The notes beneath the pieces are model-generated. The model was not told where the DNA came from. It worked only from the letters and a program-made list of their open reading frames with translations, and ran no database searches. Source: Scytonema millei VB511283 (GTDB lineage Bacteria > Cyanobacteriota > Cyanobacteriia > Cyanobacteriales > Chroococcidiopsidaceae). Taken from it: 64,000 nt of DNA. The position numbers were made by a program, and so were the translations under genes. Shown here in pieces: positions 18,601 through 27,375 of this stretch. The stretch lies in contig NZ_JTJC03000003.1 of the NCBI RefSeq assembly GCF_000817735.3, forward strand, positions 186,001 to 250,000, given 5' to 3'. Every line of letters starts with the position of its first letter. Position 1 is the first letter of the stretch.

Positions 18601-18971
18601 GCGTCCAGGGCGATCCGTCAATGTTACGGTTAGTATGGCGAAATCTTATTGAAAATGCGCTTAAATATACTAAGTTAAACTCGCAGACAGAAATTACTAT
18701 TGGGAGTCAAATTTTATCAGAGTCTCAGGAGGTGGTATTTTTCGTAAGAGACAACGGTATCGGTTTTGATATGCAGTACGTAAATAAATTGTTTGGAGTG
18801 TTTCAACGCCTACACAGCGACCCCAACTTTCAAGGTACGGGAGTAGGATTAGCTAATGTCCAGCGCATCATACACCGTCATGGTGGGCGAGTGTGGGCAG
18901 AAGGAGAAATAGATAAAGGAGCAACGTTCTTCTTCTCGTTACCAAGACTGGGAGTGAGGGGTGGAGAGTAG
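15639..18971 (+). CDS. Membrane sensor histidine kinase with four PAS domains
   Basis: 1110 aa. An N-terminal membrane sensor of about 7-8 helices spans residues 10-335. Four PAS/PAC modules follow (starting near 358, 485, 610 and 737). The kinase has HisKA with SYSVSHDLRAPLRH (His near 889) and a HATPase with NLIENALKYT, DNGIGFD and GTGVGLANV. This kinase class (phytochrome-like HisKA/HATPase) commonly pairs with Rcp1-like regulators, and such a regulator follows immediately. Two membrane-domain loops contain repeat-derived peptides: residues ~66-82 (RGAQLCAPT, from the palindromic repeat) and ~150-208 (from CCCCCCTT hairpin repeats). PAS1 and PAS3 are close duplicates (AFL..IGYTR..L.AG). 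The sensed signal is unknown. Confidence 0.93.
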   Translation: MANLRHSQLLVRVASAIAVGVGCLTLIGWIFDIAIFKSVIPGTATMKANAAVAFILAGVSLFIGNGRGAQLCAPTRITTPDSPIAKICAATVALIGLLTLCQYVFNWNLGIDELLFRDLPKSPANPYPGRMADNTALNFILLGGVLWLLRSPQPPLTRGANQSSFPGETNPSLSSSLNRGASQSVSSPLSGETSPPLSPPFLRGAGGERVFLTQALSLAVILIALLALIGYAYGVEVFYQFIVYSTSMSLLTAITFLLLGAGTLLVYPDRGFMAVVTSELNGGIVARRLTPSAIAIPIILGWLVLQGYRWQLYDPGFAIALLVILLIAVYISVIWHNARSLNRIDRDRQRAATTLQESEAKFRQIVESNIIGIYFGDFSGRIFEANDAFLSMMGYTRTELAAGKLYWNRMTPPEYEALDRQRVAEIQAYGACSPFEKEYIRKDGTRVPILLGITQIEGGDNGYSACFVIDLTECKQAEIALRESEERFRRAVINAPFPIVIHAEDGEVVQISQAWTELSGYTADEIPTIAAWTEKAYGEAKNTARAAIERLYSLDRRLKEGEFIITTKQGEKRTWDFSSAPLGRLADGRRMVISMAADVSDRKLTENALRQSEARLRLFVESDVIGILYGDIHGGINYANDAFLHIIGYTRADLEAGRVRWDDLSPPEYSALDAEKIAEARAKGTCTPYEKEYIRKDGARVFVMLGYALLGENREQSVAFILDISDRKHAEIERDRFFTLSLDMLCIAGLDGYFKRINPAFETILGFTQKEILQTPYIDLIHPEDREKSLAEVEKLSTGIITVNFENRFLCKDGSYKWLIWSSVPDVESKLLYAVGHDVTQRKHLEHKLRKQAEILHKLNATLEERVGQRTAQLEAANQELESFSYSVSHDLRAPLRHIAGFVDLLQKRIKSNTTLDETSQRYLNIIVETTQLAGKLIDDLLSFSRMGRIEMRFTNIDMNLLVQEILQELEIETKKRQISWQIKALLSVQGDPSMLRLVWRNLIENALKYTKLNSQTEITIGSQILSESQEVVFFVRDNGIGFDMQYVNKLFGVFQRLHSDPNFQGTGVGLANVQRIIHRHGGRVWAEGEIDKGATFFFSLPRLGVRGGE
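15835..15862. repeat. Palindromic repeat (copy 2), inside kinase gene
   Basis: A perfect 28-bp palindrome of the GGGGCGCACAGCTGTG family, in frame in the loop between two membrane helices, and followed by ACTCCCGACTCCCC. It adds about 17 residues. Confidence 0.85.
16087..16262. repeat. CCCCCTT/AAGGGGG hairpin repeats inside kinase gene
   Basis: Four or five related units (CCCCCCTTAACAAGGGGGGC and degenerate versions), in frame, encode a Ser/Pro/Gly-rich loop between membrane helices. The same repeat family forms the perfect hairpin at 26294-26337. Confidence 0.75.
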
Positions 18972-18981
18972 AGAGCGAACA

Positions 18982-19461
18982 ATGGAATTAAAGCGCATTC
19001 TCCTGGTGGAGGACAGCATTAACGACGTAGAGTTAATCCTGACTGCCCTAGCAGAAAACCATTTAGGTAACGAAGTCGTCGTTGTCCGCGATGGCGAAGA
19101 AGCTTTAGATTATTTGTACCGCCGAGGCGTGTATCGATTGCGTCGCGAAGGCAATCCCGTTGTGGTGCTACTCGATCTAAAACTACCTAAAATTGATGGG
19201 ATAGAAGTTCTAGGGCAATTGAAAGCAGATAGAGATCTGAGAACCGTGCCTGTAGTGATTTTGACTTCTTCCCGCGAAGAACGAGACTTAACTCGCTGTT
19301 ATGAATTAGGGACAAACGCTTATGTAGTTAAACCAATTGATTTTCATGAATTTGTGGGTGCGATTCAAGGTTTAGGGCTGTTTTGGGCAATTATTAACGA
19401 GCCACCACCTGGCTCGCTATCTAACGCTCGTAGCGATCGACCAAATCAAGGAATAGAATGA
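18982..19461 (+). CDS. Response regulator, Rcp1-like single REC domain
   Basis: 159 aa from ATG 18982 (a GTG at 18961 overlaps the kinase stop and is less likely). A stand-alone receiver domain: LLVEDSINDVELI supplies the acidic pocket, VVLLDLKLPKIDG the phospho-acceptor Asp, LTSSREERD the Thr/Ser, and VVKPIDF the conserved Lys. The insertion YLYRRGVYR is typical of the Rcp1/CheY-like regulators that partner cyanobacterial phytochromes. It has no output domain, so it probably relays phosphate or binds a partner. It is sandwiched between the PAS kinase and the hybrid kinase, and its stop overlaps the next start (ATGA). Confidence 0.92.
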   Translation: MELKRILLVEDSINDVELILTALAENHLGNEVVVVRDGEEALDYLYRRGVYRLRREGNPVVVLLDLKLPKIDGIEVLGQLKADRDLRTVPVVILTSSREERDLTRCYELGTNAYVVKPIDFHEFVGAIQGLGLFWAIINEPPPGSLSNARSDRPNQGIE

Positions 19462-21731
19462 TGTCACTCAAGTTTCTGATTCTAGAAGACAGCATACTGG
19501 ATGCAGAACTGATTACTGCGTTACTCGCAGAAAGTGAGATTGAGTGCGAATCGATTCAAGTGAAGACCCGTTCGGAGTTTCAAGCGGCACTCGAACGGGG
19601 TGGGTTTGACTTGATTCTGTCTGACTATTCCTTACCTGGTTTTGATGGCATTTCTGCCCTGGTTATGGCTCGACAGCTTTGCCCAGACGTGCCATTCATT
19701 TTCGTCACAGCCACAATGGGCGAAGAAGTCGCAATTGAAACCCTCAAAGGGGGTGCAACTGACTACGTACTCAAACAACGCTTAAAGCGCCTAATTCCTG
19801 CCGTAGAGCGATCGCTACGCGAAGCAGCAGAACGCCGCGCCCGTGTAATTGCCGAAGCAGAACTCAACCGTCGCGAAGAAGAATTTCGGGCATTGGTGGA
19901 AAATTCTCCCGATATTATTGCTCGATTCGACCGAGATTTGCGTCATCTGTATGTAAATCCGGTAGTCGAACGAGCTACAGGCTTGCCACCCGAAATGTAT
20001 GTTGGGAAAACTCATGCTGAAGTGGGTGTATCAGCAGAAATTTGTACGCTTTGGCAATCGAGTTTGCGCCAAGTATTTGCCACTCAACAAGCAGACTTTT
20101 TTGAATACGATTTTCCCGCATCGGGCAATGGCATTCGTTATTACCAAACGCGAGTCGTACCAGAATTTGATTTAGACGGTACGGTGCAAACTTTACTAGC
20201 AATCACCCGCGACATCACCCAGTCTAAACTTGCAGAACAAGCATTACGAGCGCGAGAAGCTCAACTGCGACAGCAAGCCGAGGAACTCAAACGGGCAAAT
20301 CAAGTTAAAGACGAGTTTTTAGCCGTACTTTCCCACGAATTGCGATCGCCCCTCAATGCAATCTTGGGGTGGGCGAAATTATTACGAACTCGTAAATTCA
20401 GCCCTGAGATTTTTAACCGCGCCCTGGAAACGATCGAACGCAACGCCCAATTGCAAACTCGCTTGATTGAAGATTTGTTAGATATCTCGCGCATCATTCG
20501 CGGCAAACTCACCCTCAACCCCCAACCTGTCAATTTAGCAACAGTCATTACCAATGCTTTAGAAACCGTTGGTCTCTCAGCTCAAACTAAGTGTATCGAA
20601 TTAGTTTTTGAGGGAGCAGGGAGCAGGGAGCAGGGAGTCGGGAGTCCAGAAGAGAGACAGGGAGAACAAGGGGGACAAGGAAGCAATTCTAGCCACCAGC
20701 CACCAGCCACTAGCCACTACCAACTACCAACTACCAACTACCAACTACCAATAGTCTTAGGAGATCCGAGTCGGTTGCAGCAGATTGTTTGGAATCTCCT
20801 TTCCAATGCAATCAAATTCACTCCATCCGGCGGGCGCGTAACAGTAGAATTACAATTATCAAATAGGGAGCAGGGAGCAGGGAGCAGGGGGGAGAAGAGA
20901 GCTGAGGGAGCTGTAGGGCGAAGCCCTTCTCGAAGAATGGGAGCTGAGGGAGCAAAAAACAACTGTCAACCGTCTTCACGTAGTGTAGCGCCAGCGTTTA
21001 CCATCAACTGTCAACCGTCAACCAACTACGCCCAAATCTCAGTCACAGACACCGGAATTGGCATTAGTACCGAATTTCTGCCCCATATATTCGATTACTT
21101 TCGGCAAGCAGATGCGTCGATTACGCGCAGTTATGGCGGTTTAGGTTTGGGTTTAGCAATAGTACGTCACTTGGTAGAACTGCATGGGGGAACAGTCTGC
21201 GCCGAAAGTCTAGGAGTCGGACAGGGAGCGACATTTAGAGTTATGTTACCCCTGCTGGAGAATTCAGAATTCGGAATTCGGAATTCGGAATGCGAAATTC
21301 GTAACTCCCGTACGGGCGGGTTTTCAAACCCGCCCCTACCGATTCCCGACTCCCGACTCAATAACATCCGAGTCCTAGTCGTAGAAGACGATCGCGACAT
21401 GCGAGAATTTTTAGTGCTGACTCTAGAAGAATATGGGGCGCGGTTAATCGTAGTTGATTCGGCAGTAGCAGCACTAGAAGCGCTGGAAAAATCGCTACCA
21501 GATATCCTAGTCAGCGATATTGGAATGCCAGCTACAGACGGCTATACATTGATCCAGAAAGTTAGGGCATTACCTCCAGAACAAGGCGGACAAATTCCCG
21601 CGATCGCCCTCACAGCATATGCTAGAGAACAAGACCGCGATCGCGCCATAACAGCAGGTTTCCAAATTCATCTTGCCAAACCAGTCGTTCCCGATAAATT
21701 AGTAGAGGCGATCGGGCAATTAATCAGTTAA
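19458..21731 (+). CDS. Hybrid histidine kinase REC-PAS-HisKA-HATPase-REC
   Basis: 757 aa; the start overlaps the preceding stop. An N-terminal receiver (FLILEDSILDAELIT, Asp in LILSDYSLPGFDG, Lys in YVLKQRL) is followed by a PAS domain (~145-265), HisKA (FLAVLSHELRSPLNAIL, His near 293), HATPase (NLLSNAIKFTPSG, DTGIGIS, GLGLGLAIVRHL), and a C-terminal receiver (VLVVEDDRDMREF, Asp in ILVSDIGMPATDG, KPVVPDKL). Three in-frame repeat-derived inserts are visible: about residues 384-432 and 469-522 flanking the N box inside the ATPase, and 600-634 between ATPase and receiver. The core motifs are intact, so the enzyme may still work. It is presumably part of a three-gene phosphorelay. Confidence 0.92.
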   Translation: MMSLKFLILEDSILDAELITALLAESEIECESIQVKTRSEFQAALERGGFDLILSDYSLPGFDGISALVMARQLCPDVPFIFVTATMGEEVAIETLKGGATDYVLKQRLKRLIPAVERSLREAAERRARVIAEAELNRREEEFRALVENSPDIIARFDRDLRHLYVNPVVERATGLPPEMYVGKTHAEVGVSAEICTLWQSSLRQVFATQQADFFEYDFPASGNGIRYYQTRVVPEFDLDGTVQTLLAITRDITQSKLAEQALRAREAQLRQQAEELKRANQVKDEFLAVLSHELRSPLNAILGWAKLLRTRKFSPEIFNRALETIERNAQLQTRLIEDLLDISRIIRGKLTLNPQPVNLATVITNALETVGLSAQTKCIELVFEGAGSREQGVGSPEERQGEQGGQGSNSSHQPPATSHYQLPTTNYQLPIVLGDPSRLQQIVWNLLSNAIKFTPSGGRVTVELQLSNREQGAGSRGEKRAEGAVGRSPSRRMGAEGAKNNCQPSSRSVAPAFTINCQPSTNYAQISVTDTGIGISTEFLPHIFDYFRQADASITRSYGGLGLGLAIVRHLVELHGGTVCAESLGVGQGATFRVMLPLLENSEFGIRNSECEIRNSRTGGFSNPPLPIPDSRLNNIRVLVVEDDRDMREFLVLTLEEYGARLIVVDSAVAALEALEKSLPDILVSDIGMPATDGYTLIQKVRALPPEQGGQIPAIALTAYAREQDRDRAITAGFQIHLAKPVVPDKLVEAIGQLIS
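20607..20755. repeat. In-frame repeat insert 1 in hybrid kinase
   Basis: GGGAGCA/GGGAGTC units, then AGCCACC and CAACTAC heptamers, encode a Gly/Gln/Ser-rich linker within the HATPase domain before the N box. Confidence 0.85.
20861..21030. repeat. In-frame repeat insert 2 in hybrid kinase
   Basis: GGGAGCA units, a GGGCGAAGCCCTTC hairpin and TCAACCG heptamers, inserted after the N box (VTVELQLS) and before DTGIGIS. Confidence 0.85.
21256..21360. repeat. In-frame repeat insert 3 in hybrid kinase
   Basis: GAATTCG units, a short GTACGGGCGGGTT...CCCTAC hairpin (21310-21339) and CGACTCC units form the linker between the ATPase and the second receiver. Confidence 0.85.
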
Positions 21732-22015
21732 CAGTTAACAGTTATCAGTCATCAGTTATCAGTTATCAGTTATCAGTCAACCGTCTTCACGTAGCTTGCT
21801 TCCCCGAAGGGGTAGTGTAGCGCAGCGTCAACCGTCAACCGTCAACCATCAACCGTCAACCGTCAACTGTCAACCGTCAACTGTCAACCGTCAACCGTCA
21901 ACCATCAACCATCAACCATCAACCGTCAACCATCAACCGTCAACCATCAACCATCAACCGTCAACTGTCAACCGTCAACCATCAACCGTCAACCATCAAC
22001 CAACAACCAACAACA
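21727..22015. repeat. Long heptamer array upstream of purL
   Basis: TTATCAG/TTAACAG units (21727-21778), a short block with CCCCGAAGGGG, then about 25 near-tandem 7-bp units TCAACCG, TCAACCA and TCAACTG (about 21830-22010). It fills the gap between the kinase operon and purL; no gene is present. Unit variants are interspersed, as expected from slippage. Confidence 0.9.
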
Positions 22016-22061
22016 AATATAGAGATAGAATAATTTTCTGTTCTCTTTGCGCAACGTCCTT

Positions 22062-24485
22062 ATGTCTGCCATTCCTGCCGCACCTTTTTCCATTGAAGAA
22101 ATCGCTGCTGAAGGCATTAAGCCGGAAGAATACGAAGAAATTGTCAAAAGACTGGGACGACACCCTAATAAAGCAGAGTTAGGCATGTTTGGTGTGATGT
22201 GGTCGGAACATTGCTGTTACAAAAATTCTCGACCGCTATTAAAACAGTTTCCTACCACTGGTAAACGCATCCTGGTAGGACCAGGTGAAAATGCAGGTGT
22301 TGTCGATTTGGGTGATGGGCTGCAACTGGCTTTTAAAATTGAATCGCACAATCACCCCTCAGCCGTGGAACCATTTCAAGGGGCTGCAACTGGAGTCGGA
22401 GGCATTCTAAGAGATATTTTTACGATGGGGGCGCGTCCCATTGCCTTGCTTAACTCTCTGCGTTTTGGTTCCTTAGATGATGCTCGTACTAGACAGCTAT
22501 TCAATGGTGTGGTAGCAGGAATTTCTCATTACGGTAACTGTGTGGGAGTCCCCACAGTCGGGGGAGAAGTCTATTTCGACCCGGCATACTCTGGTAATCC
22601 CTTGGTCAATGTGATGGCATTAGGATTGATGGAAACGCCGGAAATCGTCAAATCGGGAGCATCTGGTACTGGTAACCCAGTTTTATATGTTGGTTCCACC
22701 ACAGGACGCGATGGGATGAAAGGGGCGAGTTTCGCTAGTGCAGAATTGAGCGAAGAGTCAGAACAAGATCGTCCCGCCGTGCAAGTGGGCGATCCGTTTT
22801 TAGAAAAATCTTTAATTGAAGCTTGTTTAGAAGCATTTAAAACTGGAATTGTCGTTGCAGCCCAAGATATGGGTGCAGCAGGGATTACCTGTTCGACATC
22901 CGAAATGGCAGCTAAAGGCGGGGTAGGAATTGAATTCGATCTCGATAAAATTCCCGTGCGCGAGACGGGTATGGTTCCCTATGAATATCTGCTCTCGGAA
23001 TCTCAGGAACGGATGTTATTTGTCGCCCATAAGGGTAGAGAACAGGAATTAATCGAAATTTTCCATCGTTGGGGACTTCATGCTGTCGTAGCTGGTACGG
23101 TAATTGAGGAGCCAATTATCAGAATCTTATTTAAAGGCAAGGTAGCTGCTGAAATTCCTGCTAACGCATTGGCAGAAAACACACCCCTCTACCAGCGAGA
23201 ATTATTGAGCGAACCACCAGAATACGCTCGTAAAGCTTGGGAGTGGAAGGCTGAATCTCTACCAACCTGTACCATTTCTGGAATTGAAATTCAAGGTCAC
23301 AGCCAAACTTGGAACCAGATATTGCTAACTTTACTCGATACCCCAACGATCGCCTCTAAACGTTGGGTCTATCGTCAGTACGACCACCAAGTACAAAACA
23401 ACACAGTCGTATTTCCTGGTGGTGCAGATGCCGCAGTTGTCAGATTGCGCCCATTAGAAGAATTCAAAAGTCAAAAGTTAAAAGTCAAAAATAATTCCGA
23501 ATTCCGAACTCCGAATTCCGAATTCTCCAAAGGCGTAGCCGCCACAGTCGATTGCAACCCTCGCTACGTCTACCTCGACCCTTATGAAGGTGCAAAGGCA
23601 GTTGTTGCAGAAGCCGCCCGTAATTTAAGCTGTGTGGGGGCGGAACCAGTTGCGGTGACAGACAACCTCAATTTTGGTAGCCCTGAAAAACCAATTGGTT
23701 ATTGGCAACTTGCAGAAGCTTGTCGCGGTTTAGCAGAAGCCTGCCAAGAATTTCAAACCCCCGTGACTGGTGGTAATGTCTCCCTGTACAACGAAACCTT
23801 CGACTCCGAAGGCAAGCCACAACCAATCTACCCTACTCCCGTTGTCGGGATGGTGGGCTTAATTCCAAACTTATCGAAAACCCGCACTCAAGGCTGGCAA
23901 ACCGAAGGAGATTTGATCTATCTGCTAGGATTGCCGATCGCATTCCAAATTTCAAATCCCAAATCCCAAATCGGACTTGGTGCATCCGAATATCTCGCTA
24001 CAATTCACGGCATAGTCGCCGGAAAGCCACCCCAAGTAGACTTTGACCTCGAACGGCGCGTTCAAGCTACCTGTCGAGAAGGCATTCAACAAAGTTGGGT
24101 CAACTCAGCGCACGACGTTGCTGAAGGTGGGTTGACAGTCGCCCTTGCCGAAGCCTGCATCAGTACTGGATTAGGTGCTGAAATTAACCTGGGGTTAACC
24201 GAAGATTTACCGCAACGCTGGGATGAAATTTTATTTGGTGAAGGTGGGGCGCGAATTTTGGTTTCCGTCTCACCACAACATCAACCAGCATGGGAATCTT
24301 ATTTAACAGAGCAACTCGGAGATAACTGGCAAAAACTCGGTCGTGTCGGCAGTCCTACTCAAGAATTGCAGGTTTTCACAACCGACAGACAGATGATTAT
24401 AACCGCTACGATTGAGATGATGCGCGATCGCTTTTTCAACGCTATAGAACGGCGGCTATCTGACTCAGCTACCCTGCCTAGCTAA
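22062..24485 (+). CDS. purL: Phosphoribosylformylglycinamidine synthase subunit PurL
   Basis: PurL converts FGAR to FGAM with ATP in purine synthesis, receiving ammonia from PurQ through the PurSQL complex. ATG 22062 gives 807 aa, slightly longer than usual. Motifs include [38 protein letters not shown], the second-half [16 protein letters not shown] equivalent ([19 protein letters not shown]) and [10 protein letters not shown]. The extra length comes from repeat-derived inserts near residues 466-490 (SQKLKVKNN, then EFRTPNSEF) and 628-638 (QISNPKSQI). purQ and purS are not adjacent. purF follows on the same strand. Confidence 0.96.
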   Translation: MSAIPAAPFSIEEIAAEGIKPEEYEEIVKRLGRHPNKAELGMFGVMWSEHCCYKNSRPLLKQFPTTGKRILVGPGENAGVVDLGDGLQLAFKIESHNHPSAVEPFQGAATGVGGILRDIFTMGARPIALLNSLRFGSLDDARTRQLFNGVVAGISHYGNCVGVPTVGGEVYFDPAYSGNPLVNVMALGLMETPEIVKSGASGTGNPVLYVGSTTGRDGMKGASFASAELSEESEQDRPAVQVGDPFLEKSLIEACLEAFKTGIVVAAQDMGAAGITCSTSEMAAKGGVGIEFDLDKIPVRETGMVPYEYLLSESQERMLFVAHKGREQELIEIFHRWGLHAVVAGTVIEEPIIRILFKGKVAAEIPANALAENTPLYQRELLSEPPEYARKAWEWKAESLPTCTISGIEIQGHSQTWNQILLTLLDTPTIASKRWVYRQYDHQVQNNTVVFPGGADAAVVRLRPLEEFKSQKLKVKNNSEFRTPNSEFSKGVAATVDCNPRYVYLDPYEGAKAVVAEAARNLSCVGAEPVAVTDNLNFGSPEKPIGYWQLAEACRGLAEACQEFQTPVTGGNVSLYNETFDSEGKPQPIYPTPVVGMVGLIPNLSKTRTQGWQTEGDLIYLLGLPIAFQISNPKSQIGLGASEYLATIHGIVAGKPPQVDFDLERRVQATCREGIQQSWVNSAHDVAEGGLTVALAEACISTGLGAEINLGLTEDLPQRWDEILFGEGGARILVSVSPQHQPAWESYLTEQLGDNWQKLGRVGSPTQELQVFTTDRQMIITATIEMMRDRFFNAIERRLSDSATLPS
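23460..23530. repeat. In-frame repeat insert in purL
   Basis: AAAAGTC and GAATTCC units, identical in type to intergenic tracts, encode about 24 extra residues at the boundary between the two PurL halves. A smaller AATCCCA tract lies at 23943-23973. Confidence 0.85.
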
Positions 24486-24669
24486 GTGACAAAAAAATAA
24501 TTGACCAAAATCTTGCTCTTAACAAAATTTATGACGATACTGTTGTATGTATCTTGATTAACATTTTTTTAAGTATTAGTTAATGTTTCCAAACTCATTA
24601 GTTTGGATTATCTCGTTTGCTAAGTCAATTCCACAAAGTCAACTCGCCGCTCAGGAGCAACACTGTAGC

Positions 24670-26175
24670 ATGGATCTCTACCAGCCCACTTCAGGAAGTA
24701 TGCAGGATGTAAGTCACAGTATGGACGTGCGATCGCTTCATCCCTCAGAACCCTCTGACAAGCAAGAAGAAGCTTGCGGCGTTTTCGGCATTTACGCACC
24801 CGCAGAGGACGTTGCCAAACTAACTTACTTCGGTCTGTACGCCCTACAACACCGAGGGCAGGAGTCAGCCGGAATTGCAACGTTTGACGGCACGACAATA
24901 CACCTACACAAAGAAATGGGGCTGGTTTCCCAAGTCTTCAACGAGTCGATTCTGCAACAAATGCCTGGTAGGATGGCAGTCGGTCACACCCGTTACTCTA
25001 CTACTGGTTCTAGTCGGGTGGTGAACGCCCAGCCTGCGGTGGTCGAAACTCGCTTGGGTAGTCTTGCTTTAGCACATAACGGCAATTTAGTCAACACTAA
25101 AGCTCTGCGCGAAGAATTACTTCAGCGGCAGTGTAACTTTAATACGACGACAGACTCAGAAGCGATCGCCTTTGCGATCGCCGAAGCAGTTAACGATGGC
25201 AAAGATTGGTTAGATGGCGCAATTACCGCTTTTAAACGCTGCCACGGCGCTTTTAGTTTAGTGGTTGGGACGACCGCAGGACTAATGGGAGTGCGCGACT
25301 CGAACGGCATTCGTCCGCTTGTCATCGGCACGTTGGGTAGCAATCCCCATCGCTACGTTCTCGCTTCTGAAACCTGCGGGTTAGATATTATTGGTGCAGA
25401 ATACCTGCGAGATGTAGAACCAGGCGAACTGGTATGGATTACTGAGGCAGGCATAGCCTCCTATCACTGGGCGCAACAACCCCAGCGCAAACTATGCATC
25501 TTTGAGATGATTTACTTTGCCCGTCCAGATAGCGTCATGCACAACGAAAGCTTGTACACCTATCGCTTGCGGTTGGGCAGACAACTGGCAAAAGAGTCTT
25601 TTGTAGAAGCAGATATGGTCATGGGCGTACCTGATTCTGGTATCCCCGCCGCAATTGGCTTTTCTCAAGCCTCTGGGATTCCCTATGCCGAAGGGTTGAT
25701 TAAAAATCGCTATGTTGGTCGCACCTTCATCCAACCAACCCAAATGATGCGCGAGTCAGGCATCAAAATGAAACTGAATCCCCTCAAAGATGTCCTAGCT
25801 GGAAAACGAGTCATCATCGTCGATGATTCCATCGTGCGCGGTACAACCAGCCGCAAACTCGTCAAGACACTACGCGAGGCGGGTGCAACAGAAGTGCATA
25901 TGCGAATTTCTTCCCCTCCCGTAACCCATCCCTGTTTCTACGGTATTGACACGGATAATCAAGACCAGTTGATTGCCGCGACGAAATCAGTCGAAGACAT
26001 TGCCAAACAAATTGAAGTCGATTCCCTTGCCTACCTCAGTTGGGAAGGAATGCTGTTAGCCACAGGAGAAGACCCTAACAGTTTCTGTTCGGCTTGTTTT
26101 ACAGGCGATTATCCCGTCGCCGTACCCGAACCCCTGAAGCGTTCTAAGTTGATGCTAGAAAAATCGTCGGTTTGA
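24670..26175 (+). CDS. purF: Amidophosphoribosyltransferase PurF
   Basis: PurF catalyses the first committed step of purine synthesis: PRPP + glutamine to 5-phosphoribosylamine. 501 aa from ATG 24670; an in-frame ATG at 24583 would add 29 atypical residues. The Ntn glutaminase domain has the nucleophile Cys in EEACGVFG (exposed after propeptide removal), HRGQESAG and GHTRYSTTG. The PRPP site is VIIVDDSIVRGTTS. Three cysteines that could form the known 4Fe-4S cluster are visible (KLCIFEMIYFARPDS, FCSACF region). Located 184 bp after purL, with a terminator-like hairpin downstream. Confidence 0.96.
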   Translation: MDLYQPTSGSMQDVSHSMDVRSLHPSEPSDKQEEACGVFGIYAPAEDVAKLTYFGLYALQHRGQESAGIATFDGTTIHLHKEMGLVSQVFNESILQQMPGRMAVGHTRYSTTGSSRVVNAQPAVVETRLGSLALAHNGNLVNTKALREELLQRQCNFNTTTDSEAIAFAIAEAVNDGKDWLDGAITAFKRCHGAFSLVVGTTAGLMGVRDSNGIRPLVIGTLGSNPHRYVLASETCGLDIIGAEYLRDVEPGELVWITEAGIASYHWAQQPQRKLCIFEMIYFARPDSVMHNESLYTYRLRLGRQLAKESFVEADMVMGVPDSGIPAAIGFSQASGIPYAEGLIKNRYVGRTFIQPTQMMRESGIKMKLNPLKDVLAGKRVIIVDDSIVRGTTSRKLVKTLREAGATEVHMRISSPPVTHPCFYGIDTDNQDQLIAATKSVEDIAKQIEVDSLAYLSWEGMLLATGEDPNSFCSACFTGDYPVAVPEPLKRSKLMLEKSSV

Positions 26176-26185
26176 TCCAAAGGCA

Positions 26186-26222
26186 GTAGAGATATTTCAC
26201 AAAATATTTCTACTATCTTTTC
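26186..26222 (+). terminator. Terminator hairpin after purF
   Basis: GTAGAGATATTT (26186-26197) pairs with AAATATTTCTAC (26202-26213) with one G-U, followed by TATCTTTT. It starts 11 nt past the purF stop. Confidence 0.6.
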
Positions 26223-26293
26223 GCAATTTTATGCACTGTCAAATTTCCGAATATGACACAATACAGTTCAGTTAAAAGTATTAGATCCTCAAA

Positions 26294-26337
26294 GATCCCC
26301 CCTAGCCCCCCTTGAGAAAGGGGGGCTAGGGGGGATC
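26294..26337. repeat. Perfect 18-bp-stem hairpin repeat
   Basis: GATCCCCCCTAGCCCCCC is followed by an 8-nt loop and its exact complement. It lies between convergent purF and the alpha/beta hydrolase, and is the same family as the in-frame copies at 16087-16262. The remainder of the 26223-26490 gap contains TCAACTG heptamers and no gene. Confidence 0.85.
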
Positions 26338-26490
26338 GTCTTATCTGAACCGTATTGCTACCAAATCCTGAATCAAAAAATCGTTTTTTGTCAGGGGTAG
26401 TTGGTAATTGGCTTGGAAAACCAAATTCTTGTTTCAGTCTAGCCACAAGCCACCAGCCACTGATAACTATCAACTGTCAACTGTCAACTG

Positions 26491-27375
26491 TTAACTATTA
26501 AGCCATTCTAAGATTTGTTTGTTGACCAATTCTGGAACTTCATCGTGAGGACAATGACCAGCATTAGGAATGGGAACAATCTCAACATTGTGTCCCTTCT
26601 CCTTTACTTGTTGAAAAATCTTAGCACCAGTAATTGGTGTCCAAGGATCGTCCGCACCCCAAATCACCAAGAGAGGATGCTGGACATTCGGTAAAAGTTC
26701 TGCAATGGTTGGACCAGGAGGCGCAGCCAAAATAGAAGCAAATACTTGTTGCGCTCCCGGGTCACAGGAAGGCGCATGTAAAATATCTACGAGTTCATCT
26801 GTTACGGCTTCTCGGTTGCGGTAAACCTGAAGTAAAGTCCGGCGAATCTGGGGTTTTTGGCGAACCCGATTGAAAATGATTTTTCCTGTAATTTGAGAAC
26901 GCACCAAGCGATTAAACGCCGACATCACCACTCGTAAAGGTGGATTGAGTTCGTGGGGACGGTGAGACAACCCCCCCGCACAGTTAATTAAAATTCCCCC
27001 AGCAGCTATTTCTGGATGGTTGGCAACTGTCATCAAGCTTAGCAGCGCCCCAATGGAGTTACCGACAAATACTGTAGGCTTTTGAATGTGTTCCGTCCAA
27101 AAATCTTTTAGTAGTTCTTGCCATACTTCCATCGTGTAATTCAAAGCTGGCTTATCAGAACCACCAAAACCGAGTAAGTCGATCGCAAAAACTCGATAAC
27201 CCCCTGCCGCTAATGCAGGGATATTCTTGCGCCAGTGACCAATCGAAGCACCGAAGCCATGTACGAGCATCAAGGGATTACCCTCGCCCATAACGGTATA
27301 TTGAATCTTATAGCCTTGCCAGTGCCAAATCTGTTTCTCGATAGATGCCGTCGATGCTAGCTGCGGAGTAATCAC
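26491..27375 (-). CDS. Alpha/beta fold hydrolase
   Basis: 294 aa alpha/beta hydrolase. The oxyanion segment LVHGFGASIGHW, nucleophile elbow VGNSIGALL (Ser), the acid in VIWGADDPWTP and the His in IPNAGHCPHDE form a complete triad. It resembles the cyanobacterial/plastid group that includes haloperoxidase-like and pheophytinase-like hydrolases (GNSIG elbow), but the substrate cannot be assigned. No signal peptide, so it is probably cytosolic. It is divergent from the Tat-exported dienelactone hydrolase at 27580. Confidence 0.88.
   Translation of the reverse strand: MITPQLASTASIEKQIWHWQGYKIQYTVMGEGNPLMLVHGFGASIGHWRKNIPALAAGGYRVFAIDLLGFGGSDKPALNYTMEVWQELLKDFWTEHIQKPTVFVGNSIGALLSLMTVANHPEIAAGGILINCAGGLSHRPHELNPPLRVVMSAFNRLVRSQITGKIIFNRVRQKPQIRRTLLQVYRNREAVTDELVDILHAPSCDPGAQQVFASILAAPPGPTIAELLPNVQHPLLVIWGADDPWTPITGAKIFQQVKEKGHNVEIVPIPNAGHCPHDEVPELVNKQILEWLNS

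Noticed and set aside
21830-22010. Possible CRISPR array.
   Set aside because: Units are 7 bp with no unique spacers and no cas genes nearby.
21796-22182. Open frame encoding repeated QPSTVN peptides upstream of purL.
   Set aside because: It is translated heptamer repeat that runs into purL in another frame.
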